Source: Leptolyngbya sp. O-77
Lineage (GTDB): Bacteria; Cyanobacteriota; Cyanobacteriia; Elainellales; Elainellaceae
DNA: 64,000 bases
NCBI RefSeq assembly: GCF_001548395.1
Contig: NZ_AP017367.1
Span: forward strand, 2,641,001 to 2,705,000
Direction: 5' to 3'
Made by a program: the position numbers and the translations under genes. Every line of letters starts with the position of its first letter. Within the stretch, counting starts at the first letter, position 1. The notes beneath the pieces are model-generated. The model worked only from the letters and a program-made list of their open reading frames with translations, did no database searches and had not been told where the DNA came from. Positions 24,553 through 33,885 of the stretch are shown one piece after another.

Positions 24553-26853
24553 ATGCAGTTTGGGCAATCGAATTTTTCAGGGCGATCGCCACGATCCTCT
24601 ACCCCAGAGTCAGACGAGTTCCAGTTCCGCGATACCTGGCTCCCTGCAAGTTGCTTTCAAGTCCGACAACAGGCAGACGCGCTGGCGCACGACCTATCCT
24701 CCATTTTGGGACAGGTGTCTGAGGCGATCGCCCTGCTCAATAGCCAGCAGGAACTCCTCCGCGCCAACGCCGCGCTGGATAATCTGACGGATCTGTGGTG
24801 GCAGCGAGCGGCGATTGAGGCGGCGGCCGACGGGATAGCCGTATTCGATGCAAAGGGAACCTTTCGCTATGCCAACCCGGCCTATCTGCGCCAGTTTGGC
24901 TATCCACCCGATGAGCCGCTCAGCAGCCAAACCTGGCAGCAGTTCTACATTCCCGCCGAGGTACGGCGGTTTCAGCAGGAGATTTGGCCCGGCCTGAGCC
25001 AAAATCCCCAGTGGCGCGGAGAGGCGATCGCTCTGCGGCAAGACGGCACTACCTTTCCTCAGGAAGTCAGCTTGACGCGCATTGCTGATAGCCATCTGGT
25101 GTGTATTTGTCGAGATATTAGCGATCGCAAGCGAGCCGAAGCAGCGCTGCGAGAAGCCGAAGCCCGCTACCGCAGCATTTTTGAAAACGCAATCGAAGGC
25201 ATCTTTCAAACCACAGCAGAAGGACGCTACCTCAACGTCAACCCAGCACTGGTGCGGATCTATGGCTTCAAATCAGCAGAAGATTTGATCGCCAACATCC
25301 ACAGCATCCAGCATCAGATTTACATCGATCCAAACCGCCGCAGCGAATTCATCCGGCTGATGCAAGAAGAAGGGCGCGTGGCCAACTTTGAGTCACTAAT
25401 CTATCGGCGCGACGGTACCCCCATCTGGATTTCTGAAAACGCCCACTGTGTCTACAACAGTCGTGGGGATCTGTTGTATTACGAAGGCACGGTTGAAGAT
25501 ATCACCACCCGCAAACAGTCTGAGGAGCAGCTTTTTCTCAACGCCTTCCACGATTCGTTGACCAGCCTGCCCAATCGGGCCCTATTTATGAATCGGCTCA
25601 AAACCGCGCTCAACGCGCTGCCGCGTCGTCCGGGGCATCAGTTTGCAGTGCTGTTTGTCGATCTGGATCGGTTCAAGCAGGTGAATGACAGCCTGGGCCA
25701 CCTGCTCGGCGACCAACTGCTGATCCAGGTGAGCCAGCGATTGCAAGACTGCGTGCGCGGCGGCGACACGGTGGCGCGGCTGGGTGGGGATGAGTTTGCC
25801 ATTTTGCTGGAAGACATTCAAAGCGCCGATGATGCAATCCACGTTGCAGAACGAATTCAGGAGCAACTCGGCTGGGCTTTTTGCCTCCAGGGGCATCAGG
25901 TTCACATTAGCGCCAGCGTGGGCATTGCACTGAGCCATCACCGGGAAACCTGTCAGCCTTACCAAAACTTGGAAGACTTGCTGCGGGATGCCGATGTGGC
26001 GATGTATCGCGCCAAGCATCGGGGCAAAGCCTGCCACGAATTGTTTGACGGCACGCGCCAGACCCAGGTATTTACCCAGGTACAGCTCGAAGCAGATTTG
26101 CGGCGGGCCTTAGATCAGCAGGAACTAGAGCTGCACTATCAGCCGATTGTGGCGCTGCAAAGCCGCCGGGTGCGCGGGTTTGAGGTGCTGATGCGATGGC
26201 AACATCCCACCCAGGGACTTGTGCCACCCGGCAAGTTCCTCGACATTGCCACCGAGACGGGGCTAATTCTGATGCTGGAGGAATGGGTGCTGCGTCAGGC
26301 TTGCCAGCAAATACAGCAGTGGCAGCGGCAGGGATTGGCGGATGGGTCGATGACGATAAGCGTCAACCTGACGGAAAAGCAGTTCGTCCAGCCCAAGCTA
26401 ATTGGGCAGGTGGGGCGAATTTTGTCGGAAACCGGGTTGCGTCCCAACTGTTTGCGGCTGGAGTTTGCGGAGGCGCTGCTGCGAGCAGATATGGAGGCGA
26501 TCGCCCAAAACCTGCACGGGCTGACCGATCTGGGTGTACAGCTTTGCATTGACGACTTTGGCACAGGCTTTTTATCCCTCAGCCAGCTTCACAGCCTGCC
26601 CATCCACAGCGTCAAAATCGACCGCTCCTTTATTCACCGAGCAGGCATTAGCGTAGAAAGTCAGGCGATTGTGAAAACCATTGTGAGTCTGGCAGAAACG
26701 CTGCGGATGAGCGTAATTGCCGAGGGCGTGGAGACGCTGGAACAACTGGTGCAACTGATGGCAATGGGCTGTGAATACGGCCAGGGCTATTTGTTCTCGT
26801 CTCCGGTTGATCGGGCAATGGCGGAGTCGCTGTTGCTCAAGAAGCAGCTTTAG
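24553..26853 (+). CDS. PAS-PAS-GGDEF-EAL cyclic-di-GMP enzyme
   Basis: The 766-residue protein is cytoplasmic. In order: an N-terminal coiled region (about 35-85), PAS 1 (about 90-195), PAS 2 with PAC (about 200-330), a GGDEF domain (about 335-500) with RLGGDEFAILLE, and an EAL domain (about 515-760). The I-site RxxD is present as RGGD five residues before GGDEF, so product inhibition of the cyclase is possible. The EAL signature is EVL in FEVLMRW; the other catalytic residues (NLTEKQF, DDFGTG, KIDRSF, AEGVE) are kept. It could make and break cyclic-di-GMP, switched by its PAS ligands. It stands alone. Confidence 0.92.
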   Translation: MQFGQSNFSGRSPRSSTPESDEFQFRDTWLPASCFQVRQQADALAHDLSSILGQVSEAIALLNSQQELLRANAALDNLTDLWWQRAAIEAAADGIAVFDAKGTFRYANPAYLRQFGYPPDEPLSSQTWQQFYIPAEVRRFQQEIWPGLSQNPQWRGEAIALRQDGTTFPQEVSLTRIADSHLVCICRDISDRKRAEAALREAEARYRSIFENAIEGIFQTTAEGRYLNVNPALVRIYGFKSAEDLIANIHSIQHQIYIDPNRRSEFIRLMQEEGRVANFESLIYRRDGTPIWISENAHCVYNSRGDLLYYEGTVEDITTRKQSEEQLFLNAFHDSLTSLPNRALFMNRLKTALNALPRRPGHQFAVLFVDLDRFKQVNDSLGHLLGDQLLIQVSQRLQDCVRGGDTVARLGGDEFAILLEDIQSADDAIHVAERIQEQLGWAFCLQGHQVHISASVGIALSHHRETCQPYQNLEDLLRDADVAMYRAKHRGKACHELFDGTRQTQVFTQVQLEADLRRALDQQELELHYQPIVALQSRRVRGFEVLMRWQHPTQGLVPPGKFLDIATETGLILMLEEWVLRQACQQIQQWQRQGLADGSMTISVNLTEKQFVQPKLIGQVGRILSETGLRPNCLRLEFAEALLRADMEAIAQNLHGLTDLGVQLCIDDFGTGFLSLSQLHSLPIHSVKIDRSFIHRAGISVESQAIVKTIVSLAETLRMSVIAEGVETLEQLVQLMAMGCEYGQGYLFSSPVDRAMAESLLLKKQL

Positions 26854-26923
26854 CAGCTAGCTTGAGTAGCCGTCAAAGACCTGCGATTCGTGGGACTGTG
26901 CATTGCGGAATCGAGTATCGTCT

Positions 26924-28273
26924 TCACGGTGTGTCCAAAAACAGACTTACCACCTGATCTAGCCCAACGGCGCGGGAGGCTTTGAACAGGAGGCGATCGC
27001 CCGCTTTCACGTTTTGCCTCAGCCAGTCCACAACTTCGGCATGGGTGGCAAAGCACTCGGTAGGCACACCGCTGGCTCCGGTGGCGAGAGCATCGGCTTC
27101 GGCAGGATCAGCCAGAATCAGCAGCGCGTCGAGTCCCAAGTCACGCACAGCCGCGCCGACCTGCTGGTGAAATTCGAGGGAGCGATCGCCCAGTTCTTTC
27201 ATCGTGCCCAACACGGCAATGCGGCGGGCACCGGGCGTGTCGGCCAGCAGCCGCAGCGCCGCCAGCATCGATTCCAGCCCCGCGTTGTAGGTTTCATCCA
27301 GAATCACCACATCATTGGGCAAGTCTAGCCGCCGCGCCCGCCCCTGGGGAAGTTCCACGGTTAACCCAGCCATGAGCGGCTGCCAGTCGAGTCCTAGCAG
27401 TTTTGCAACAGCCAGCGCCGCCAGGTAGTTCAGTGCGTTGTGGCGGCCGGGCAGCGGCAGAGGGAGCAGGGTTCCATCTACCCGCAGCGTGTGGGCATCG
27501 ACCAGTTCGCCCCGCAGGTCGCCGCCTTCTAGTCCGTAGGTGATTGTTTTGCCGCGCCAGACGCGGGCGGCCGTGTGCATCAGCCGCAGATTATCGTGGT
27601 TCAGCACGGCCGCGCCTGCGGAATCCAACTCCTGGAGCAGTTCGCACTTGGCATCGGCGATCGCCTGCTCAGACCCCAGCCGCCCGATGTGGGCCGTGCC
27701 AACATTGGTAATCACTGCAATATCGGGTTCGGCAATCTGTCCCAGCAGCGCAATTTCCCCCGCCGCCCGCATTCCCATCTCAATCACCGCAAACTGATGC
27801 GCTGGCCCCAGTTCCAGCAGGGTTTTGGGAACCCCGATTTCGTTGTTATAGTTGGCGCGGGTTTTGAGGACGGGGCCGCGGGTTTCCAGCACGGCGGCGA
27901 TCAGTTCCTTGGTCGTCGTCTTGCCGACGGAGCCAGTCACCGCCACCACAGGCCCCGCAAACTGCCGCCGCCAGAGCGTGCCCAACTGCTGATAGGCCAC
28001 CAGTGTATCGCCCACCCGGAGCAGCGGCCCGGCCGCGTCGGAGGGCACGTCGGACACGACAGCGGCGATCGCCCCTTGCGCTAGCGCCTGCTTCACAAAG
28101 GCATGACCATCAAAGCGATCGCCCCGCAGCGCCAAAAATAGATCGCCTGGCTCCAGGCTGCGGCTGTCGGTCGTGACTTGGGTAATCGGCATCTGTCCAA
28201 GGGTCGCCGACCAGTCGTGCGACAGCGCTCCCAGGCTTTGTGCTAGCCTGTCCAGCGGCATTGAAAACGGCAT
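26924..28273 (-). CDS. murF: UDP-N-acetylmuramoyl-tripeptide--D-alanyl-D-alanine ligase
   Basis: MurF adds D-Ala-D-Ala to the UDP-MurNAc-tripeptide, the last cytoplasmic peptide step in peptidoglycan synthesis. The 449-residue protein has the MurF N-terminal domain (VTTDSRSLEPGDLFLALRGDRFDGHAFV), the ATP-binding loop VTGSVGKTTTKELI around residue 115, and NYNNEIGVPKTLLEL. The C-terminal Mur ligase domain contains ILDETYNAGLESMLAAL and VLGTMKELGDRS. It is not in a classical mur cluster; murG is 5.6 kb away on the same strand. Confidence 0.95.
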   Translation of the reverse strand: MPFSMPLDRLAQSLGALSHDWSATLGQMPITQVTTDSRSLEPGDLFLALRGDRFDGHAFVKQALAQGAIAAVVSDVPSDAAGPLLRVGDTLVAYQQLGTLWRRQFAGPVVAVTGSVGKTTTKELIAAVLETRGPVLKTRANYNNEIGVPKTLLELGPAHQFAVIEMGMRAAGEIALLGQIAEPDIAVITNVGTAHIGRLGSEQAIADAKCELLQELDSAGAAVLNHDNLRLMHTAARVWRGKTITYGLEGGDLRGELVDAHTLRVDGTLLPLPLPGRHNALNYLAALAVAKLLGLDWQPLMAGLTVELPQGRARRLDLPNDVVILDETYNAGLESMLAALRLLADTPGARRIAVLGTMKELGDRSLEFHQQVGAAVRDLGLDALLILADPAEADALATGASGVPTECFATHAEVVDWLRQNVKAGDRLLFKASRAVGLDQVVSLFLDTP

Positions 28274-28562
28274 AGGCTTCTCGAATCGGGACTCTGCATC
28301 CGAGCAAGATCATACCGTGTCGTGCCTCTAGCCATCGTTTGAAGCTGCGGGGCGATCGCTGGCACCTGCTGAGCGATTCAGACAGGTGACAACCGTAATT
28401 TTGTTGACACCAGAGTTAGACTGGGGGCACTTCCGGGAAATATACTGGCATCGGCAACGCTGCCAGCTTCAAGGCTGCCTCCTGCAAGCGCTACCGCCTC
28501 ACTGCTGTCTTCTGCCATCCGCTTCTCTCACCAGCCCCGGTGCTTTGCTGCCGCTTGGATCT

Positions 28563-31406
28563 ATGGGTGTTTTCAATTCGCGTTTTGGGCGCAAGCTGCC
28601 GCTTCAGGCACTCTTAGTGGTTCCTTTTTTGCTACAGCTAGCCGGCACAGTGGGACTGATCAGCTATTTGTCTTATCGCAATAGCCAGCAAGCGGTCAAT
28701 CATCTGGCACTAGAGCTACGCAACGAGCTGACTGCCCGCATTCAGCAGGAGGTGAGTACCTATGTGCAATCGCCTTTTGTCATCAATGATCTGAATGCGA
28801 TCGCCCTCCGCAGTGGCGACCTCGATCCCTCCGCCCAAGAGGGGGCGTATCTCTTTTGGCAGCAAGCCCGGAGTTTGCCCGCAAATAACCTGATTTACTG
28901 CGGGGTCGAAGACGGCTCCTTTATGGGCGTGGGTCGCACGAGGGACAGCAAAAACCTGGAACTGCTGCTCACCAAAACGGGCCCTGGCGGCTATTTCCGA
29001 TATTACAGCCTGGATGAGGAGGGCAATCGCAGCAGCCAGTTTCGTGTATTAGATCAAGATTATGACCCCCGCATTCGCCCGTGGTATCAGCAGGCAACTC
29101 AGATCCGAAAACCGGGCTGGAGCGACATTTATCTGGATTTTGACGATCGGGTGCCCGTGCTAACGGCCAGCACCCCGGTCTATAGCAACCGAAACGGTCG
29201 TCTGTTGGGCGTGTGCGCGACCGACTTTATTCCCTCCCGCGAGTTAAATCGCTTTCTCAGCGGGTTAAAGGTTGGCAAAACTGGCGAAACCTTTATCCTT
29301 GCCCGCACAGGTGAGCTGATTGCTAGCTCGACTGCCGACGAAGAGAGTCTGCTCATTGGCGCTGGAGAAAATGCCCAGCTTTTGCCTGCCCGCGATAGCC
29401 AAAATCCGCTGGTCAGCGCGACCGCTAACTATCTGAAGCAACAGTTTGATGATCTAAGGCAGATTGACCAGGTGCAGCAGATTGAGTTTCGCCTGCCGGG
29501 GGGCGATCGCCAGTTTGCCCAGGTGTCGCCGTTTCGCGATGAATATGGGCTGGACTGGCTAATTGTGGTCGCTGTGCCCGAATCCGATTTCATGGCCCAG
29601 ATCAACGCCAACAACCGCCTGACGCAGTGGCTCTCGCTGGGGGCGCTGGCGCTGGCCACAGGGATTGGCATACTGACGAGCCGCTGGATTGCCCGCCCGA
29701 TTCTCAAGCTGAATCAGGCAGCCCAGGCGATCGCCGCTGGGGATTTAGAGCAAACTGTCGAGGTTAATCCCATTGCCGAGTTGGAAACCCTGACGCAATC
29801 CTTTAACCAGATGGGACACCAGTTGCGCGAATCCTTCAACACGCTGGAACAGCGCGTACAGGAGCGCACGGCAGAGCTAGCCGAGTCGAACCAGCAGCTT
29901 GAGCTAGCAAAAGAGAAAGCCGAGGTAGCCAACGAAGCCAAGAGTACTTTTATTGCCAATATGAGCCACGAGCTGCGATCGCCCTTGAATGCAGTTCTGG
30001 GCTTTTCGCAACTGGCTCTACGCTCCAATCACCTATCGCCCGACCAGCGCGAAAACATCGGCATCATCTACCGCAGCGGCGAATACCTGCTGACGCTGAT
30101 CAACAACATTCTGGATATTTCCAAAATCGAAGCGGGCAAAACCACGCTCAATCTCAAAAGTTTCAACCTGCATCAGCTGCTCAGCGACCTGGAAGATATG
30201 CTCTACCTGCGGGCCGAGAGCAAAAATTTGCTGTTGACCGTTACCCGCAGCGACGATCTGCCGCAATATATCCAGGCCGATGAGATGAAGCTGCGTCAGG
30301 TACTCATCAACCTGCTGAGCAACGGCATTAAGTTCACGCAGGCGGGTTCGGTGTCGCTGCACGTCTCTACCCAGCCACCCAGCCACACGCCGCTGGCGCT
30401 TCCGTCCCAAACACTGCCCGCTGCCACCGTGCCGATTTACTTTGAAGTGCGCGATACAGGCGTTGGCATTGCGCCGGAGGAATTGCCTCACCTGTTTGAA
30501 GCCTTTACCCAAACCCAGGCGGGCAAGGAATCGCAGGAAGGCACGGGGCTGGGGCTGGCGATTAGCCGCAAGTTCATTCAACTCATGGGGGGCGACATTG
30601 CCGTCAGCAGCGAGATGGGTGTGGGAACGGCGATCGCCTTCTACATTCAAGCCAGCCTCTCAGAAACCGCCCCCCTCGACCTGCACCCTGCTCGGCGGCG
30701 CGTGCTGGGGCTGGCTCCCGGACAACCCACCTACCGCATTCTGGTCGTGGATGACAAAGAAGTGAACCGCCGCCTGCTCGTAAAGCTGCTCAGTCCGCTA
30801 GGCTTTGAAGTGCGCGAGGCTAGCAACGGTCTGGAGGGAGTAGAAATCTGGGATACGTGGGAGCCGCACCTGATCTGGATGGATATGCGAATGCCCGTAA
30901 TGGATGGCTACGAGGCGACCCAGCGGATCAAAGCCACGACCAAAGGCCAGGCAACCGCCGTAATCGCCCTAACCGCCAGCGTTTTAGAAGAAGAAAAAGT
31001 GGTGATCTTATCAGCGGGCTGCGATGATTTTCTCCGCAAGCCGTTCCAAGAGCAAAGCATTTTCGATGCGATCGCCAAGCACCTCGGCGTTGTGTTCCTA
31101 TATGAGGAAAGTGAGCCTGGCAGCCGCCCGCAAGAGCCGCCAGCCGACCTATACTCGCCAGCCGACCTATACTCGCCAGAGTTGCCAGATCTGCCGGAAA
31201 CCTGGAAAACTGCCCTACATACCGCAGCGCTAGAGGCCGATAGTGCCCAAGTTAAGGCGCTCATCACCCAAATTGCCGCGACCCATGCAGCCCTGGCCCA
31301 AGAACTAACCCAGTGGAGTCACCAGTTTCGCTTTGACAAAATCCTGGAGTGGGTCGAAGCACTTCCCAGTTCAACCGCCCTGATTCCTGATGCTGAGCAG
31401 CTATGA
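28563..31406 (+). CDS. Membrane hybrid histidine kinase (dCache-HAMP-HisKA-HATPase-REC)
   Basis: From the ATG at 28563 the protein has 947 residues. A first membrane helix (LQALLVVPFLLQLAGTVGLISY) is followed by an extracytoplasmic dCache-type sensor domain (about 35-345), a second helix (WLSLGALALATGIGIL), HAMP (about 375-430), a coiled coil, HisKA with His469 in ANMSHELRSPLN, HATPase (GTGLGLAISRKF) and a receiver domain with Asp774 in IWMDMRMPVMDGY. An 18-bp tandem duplication in the tail (31143-31178) doubles the peptide ADLYSP. The frame is open upstream to a GTG at 28386, but those residues are unlike the family. The stop overlaps the next start as ATGA. Confidence 0.92.
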   Translation: MGVFNSRFGRKLPLQALLVVPFLLQLAGTVGLISYLSYRNSQQAVNHLALELRNELTARIQQEVSTYVQSPFVINDLNAIALRSGDLDPSAQEGAYLFWQQARSLPANNLIYCGVEDGSFMGVGRTRDSKNLELLLTKTGPGGYFRYYSLDEEGNRSSQFRVLDQDYDPRIRPWYQQATQIRKPGWSDIYLDFDDRVPVLTASTPVYSNRNGRLLGVCATDFIPSRELNRFLSGLKVGKTGETFILARTGELIASSTADEESLLIGAGENAQLLPARDSQNPLVSATANYLKQQFDDLRQIDQVQQIEFRLPGGDRQFAQVSPFRDEYGLDWLIVVAVPESDFMAQINANNRLTQWLSLGALALATGIGILTSRWIARPILKLNQAAQAIAAGDLEQTVEVNPIAELETLTQSFNQMGHQLRESFNTLEQRVQERTAELAESNQQLELAKEKAEVANEAKSTFIANMSHELRSPLNAVLGFSQLALRSNHLSPDQRENIGIIYRSGEYLLTLINNILDISKIEAGKTTLNLKSFNLHQLLSDLEDMLYLRAESKNLLLTVTRSDDLPQYIQADEMKLRQVLINLLSNGIKFTQAGSVSLHVSTQPPSHTPLALPSQTLPAATVPIYFEVRDTGVGIAPEELPHLFEAFTQTQAGKESQEGTGLGLAISRKFIQLMGGDIAVSSEMGVGTAIAFYIQASLSETAPLDLHPARRRVLGLAPGQPTYRILVVDDKEVNRRLLVKLLSPLGFEVREASNGLEGVEIWDTWEPHLIWMDMRMPVMDGYEATQRIKATTKGQATAVIALTASVLEEEKVVILSAGCDDFLRKPFQEQSIFDAIAKHLGVVFLYEESEPGSRPQEPPADLYSPADLYSPELPDLPETWKTALHTAALEADSAQVKALITQIAATHAALAQELTQWSHQFRFDKILEWVEALPSSTALIPDAEQL

Positions 31407-32788
31407 ACCCTAGTCCCAACGCCGAATCTAAAGGCAGTGTCCTAGTTGTAGACGATATCCCCGAAAACCTGCGGCTGCTGACCGATATCTTGACCCAGCA
31501 GGGTTATCAGGTGCGAAGCGTCACCAGCGGCGCGATGGCCCTGCGAACGGCCGCCGCCAAACCCCCCGATGCCATTTTGCTGGATATCAAAATGCCCGAC
31601 ATGGATGGCTATCAGGTTTGTGAGTTGCTCAAAGCAGACGAGACGACGCGGGACATCCCGGTGATTTTTATCAGCGCCCTCGACGATCTGCTGGATAAGG
31701 TCGAGGCGTTTCAGGTGGGCGGGGTGGACTACATTACCAAGCCGTTTCAGGTGGAGGAAGTCGTCGCCCGCCTCGAAAGCCAGCTTACGATTCAGCGGCA
31801 AAAGCGGCAGCTTCAGCAGGAAGTTATCATCCGTCGCGAGACAGAAGAAATTCTCTATCAATCGCGGGCGCTGCTGTCTAGCATTTTGAACAGTTCCCTC
31901 GACGGCATTGCGGCGATGCAGTCAGTACGGGATATAGACGGCACGATTGGCGATTTTCGTTGCCTAGTGGTGAATCCGGTGGTGGCAAAAATGCTGGGCA
32001 AAACCCGTGAAGAACTGATCGGCAACCTAGCTCTGCGGCGGTTGGTGCAGCAGATTGATCCAGGGCTATTTCAGAGGTTTGTGGATGTGGTGGAAACGGG
32101 CGAAACGTTTGAGAGTGAGTTGGCCTATTCCACTCCGGAGGGCGATCGCTGGTATCACTACATTGCGGTAAAACTGGGCGACGGCTTTGCGGTGACAGTG
32201 CGCGACATCACCAGCCGCAAACAGATCGAGCTAGCCCTCCAAGCCGCGAATGAAAAGCTAGAAATCCTGGCGAATCTGGACGGGCTGACGCAGCTTGCCA
32301 ATCGTCGCCGCTGGGATGCTTGTTTGGAGCAGGAGTGGCGACGGTGCGCCCGTGAGCAGCAGTCGCTGTCTCTGCTGCTGTGCGATGTGGACTATTTCAA
32401 GCGCTACAACGATGCCTATGGACATCAGGCTGGGGATGATTGCCTGAGACAAATTGCCAGGGCGATCGCCCACTCTGCAAAGCGTCCGGCAGATTTGGTG
32501 GCTCGCTACGGGGGCGAAGAGTTCTCTATTCTGCTGCCCAACACCACAGCCGCCGGAGCCGCGCAAATTGCAGAGATGATTCAGACGGCGGTGCATGACT
32601 TATCCATTGCTCATCGCCAGTCTGACATTAGCGATCGCGTCACCCTCAGCATTGGCATCGCCAGCGTCATCCCTCATCCCGAAGTGCCCCCCGAAACGCT
32701 GCTGAATGAGGCTGACAGCGCCCTCTATCGCGCTAAGCAGCAGGGTCGCAATCAAACAGTGCAGGCGATCGCAGGCGTTGTGGGATAG
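31403..32788 (+). CDS. Response regulator with PAS and GGDEF (diguanylate cyclase)
   Basis: The 461-residue protein begins with a receiver domain (about 10-130, VLVVDDIPENL, phospho-Asp in ILLDIKMPDMDGYQ, Lys in YITKPFQVEE), continues with a coiled coil and a PAS domain (about 155-275), and ends with a GGDEF domain with RYGGEEFSILLP. The I-site is RPAD five residues before GGEEF. It should make cyclic-di-GMP when phosphorylated. The ATGA overlap with the hybrid kinase gene makes that kinase the likely phosphodonor, through its own receiver or directly. Confidence 0.93.
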   Translation: MNPSPNAESKGSVLVVDDIPENLRLLTDILTQQGYQVRSVTSGAMALRTAAAKPPDAILLDIKMPDMDGYQVCELLKADETTRDIPVIFISALDDLLDKVEAFQVGGVDYITKPFQVEEVVARLESQLTIQRQKRQLQQEVIIRRETEEILYQSRALLSSILNSSLDGIAAMQSVRDIDGTIGDFRCLVVNPVVAKMLGKTREELIGNLALRRLVQQIDPGLFQRFVDVVETGETFESELAYSTPEGDRWYHYIAVKLGDGFAVTVRDITSRKQIELALQAANEKLEILANLDGLTQLANRRRWDACLEQEWRRCAREQQSLSLLLCDVDYFKRYNDAYGHQAGDDCLRQIARAIAHSAKRPADLVARYGGEEFSILLPNTTAAGAAQIAEMIQTAVHDLSIAHRQSDISDRVTLSIGIASVIPHPEVPPETLLNEADSALYRAKQQGRNQTVQAIAGVVG

Positions 32789-32834
32789 CTGCGACAAGGG
32801 ATGAGAGCCGGAAAAACTCGCTGTCTGGCGCTGC

Positions 32835-33593
32835 TCAAGCTGCCATTTCAGACTTGTGTGCAGCCATCAGGCTCTGAGACGCAGGGCTAGGACTCAGACG
32901 TTCCAGCGCATTGCGGAGATCCGCAGTGAGATGCTTCGCGCCCTGTTTGGGCGATTCCTGGAGATAAGATTCAACCTTGATGGGGGCACCGATATTGATC
33001 GTGACGTGACAGCCCCAGCGGGGAAGCGGCTCGTCATAATGCAAATGAATCGGAATCACTTGCACACCCAGCCCCGGCCGGCTTTGCTCTGCCTGGAGAG
33101 CGAGACGGGCAAGACCTGGCTTGAGCGAATGCACCAGTCGATCGCGAAAAATGCCGCCCTCTGGAAAAATCACTAGCATTTCGCCCTGCTGCAACAGCTC
33201 CAGCCCAAACCGCAAGCTGGCAACACCTGGCTGGCGCGGGTTGACCGGAAAGCCGCCCAAACGGCGAATAAACCAGCCCTGAAGCCCTTTCACCTCGTCA
33301 GCTGTAACCATAAACCGGGGAATCCGTCCTGTAACGCTCGGCCCCGTGGCGTGGGGCACCAGCAGCGCATCCCACCGTGCCCGGTGGAGCGGCGCAAGGA
33401 TCACTGGCCCCTCGGCGGGCAAATGATGCTGTCCGTGAATCTCGATTTTGCCGAAGTAGGCTGGCAGCAGCAGGCGATTTCCCAGAGGATAGGCGATCGC
33501 CGACAGCCAGGGCGACACCTTTGAATTCACTTTGCTTTCTCGACTTGGGTCAGGAGGGGTCAAAGGGTCGTTGGTGGGGCGATGTAAAACCAT
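32835..33593 (-). CDS. plsC: 1-acyl-sn-glycerol-3-phosphate acyltransferase
   Basis: The enzyme adds the second acyl chain in phosphatidic acid synthesis at the membrane. The HX4D motif is HRARWD, followed by the FMVTADEVKG and LGGFPVN segments, and the substrate-binding EGG appears in VIFPEGGIFRDRL. Start ATG 33593 gives 252 residues; a GTG further in (at VNSKVSPW) is another possible start, and the frame is open to 33623. It is not in an operon with other lipid genes. Confidence 0.87.
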   Translation of the reverse strand: MVLHRPTNDPLTPPDPSRESKVNSKVSPWLSAIAYPLGNRLLLPAYFGKIEIHGQHHLPAEGPVILAPLHRARWDALLVPHATGPSVTGRIPRFMVTADEVKGLQGWFIRRLGGFPVNPRQPGVASLRFGLELLQQGEMLVIFPEGGIFRDRLVHSLKPGLARLALQAEQSRPGLGVQVIPIHLHYDEPLPRWGCHVTINIGAPIKVESYLQESPKQGAKHLTADLRNALERLSPSPASQSLMAAHKSEMAA

Positions 33594-33835
33594 GGAGCAA
33601 GAAAAAACCAGCAAAAACAGCAAGGATGATTCGGGTGAGCCAAAAACTAAGCTCTGCGTTCGCCTGACTGCACCAAGTTCGACGGAAGAATGCTCCCGAT
33701 CGCGCTATGAACTGGATGCAAAAGACGGTGCAAAGCAACTGTTTTTTAGCTTAGGGCGATCGCCCTTGGAACTGATCTCCCAAAAGGACAGTTGTGAGGG
33801 TGTCCTGTAGGGGGTTGAGTTGGAAATGAGGCGGG

Positions 33836-33869
33836 ATTTTTGGGTTTTGGGTTTTGGATTTTGGATTCT
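33836..33869 (+). repeat. TTTTGGG/TTTTGGA heptamer array
   Basis: TTTTGGG occurs twice and TTTTGGA twice in tandem, just past the murG 3' end (33886, minus strand). This is another seven-base period repeat. Confidence 0.7.
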
Positions 33870-33885
33870 GCGCTTGGCAACGCTT

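Noticed and set aside
33592..33810. 72-codon frame starting at the CCATGG that also holds the plsC start on the other strand
   Set aside because: The shared start is a consequence of the palindrome; the peptide has no recognisable pattern.
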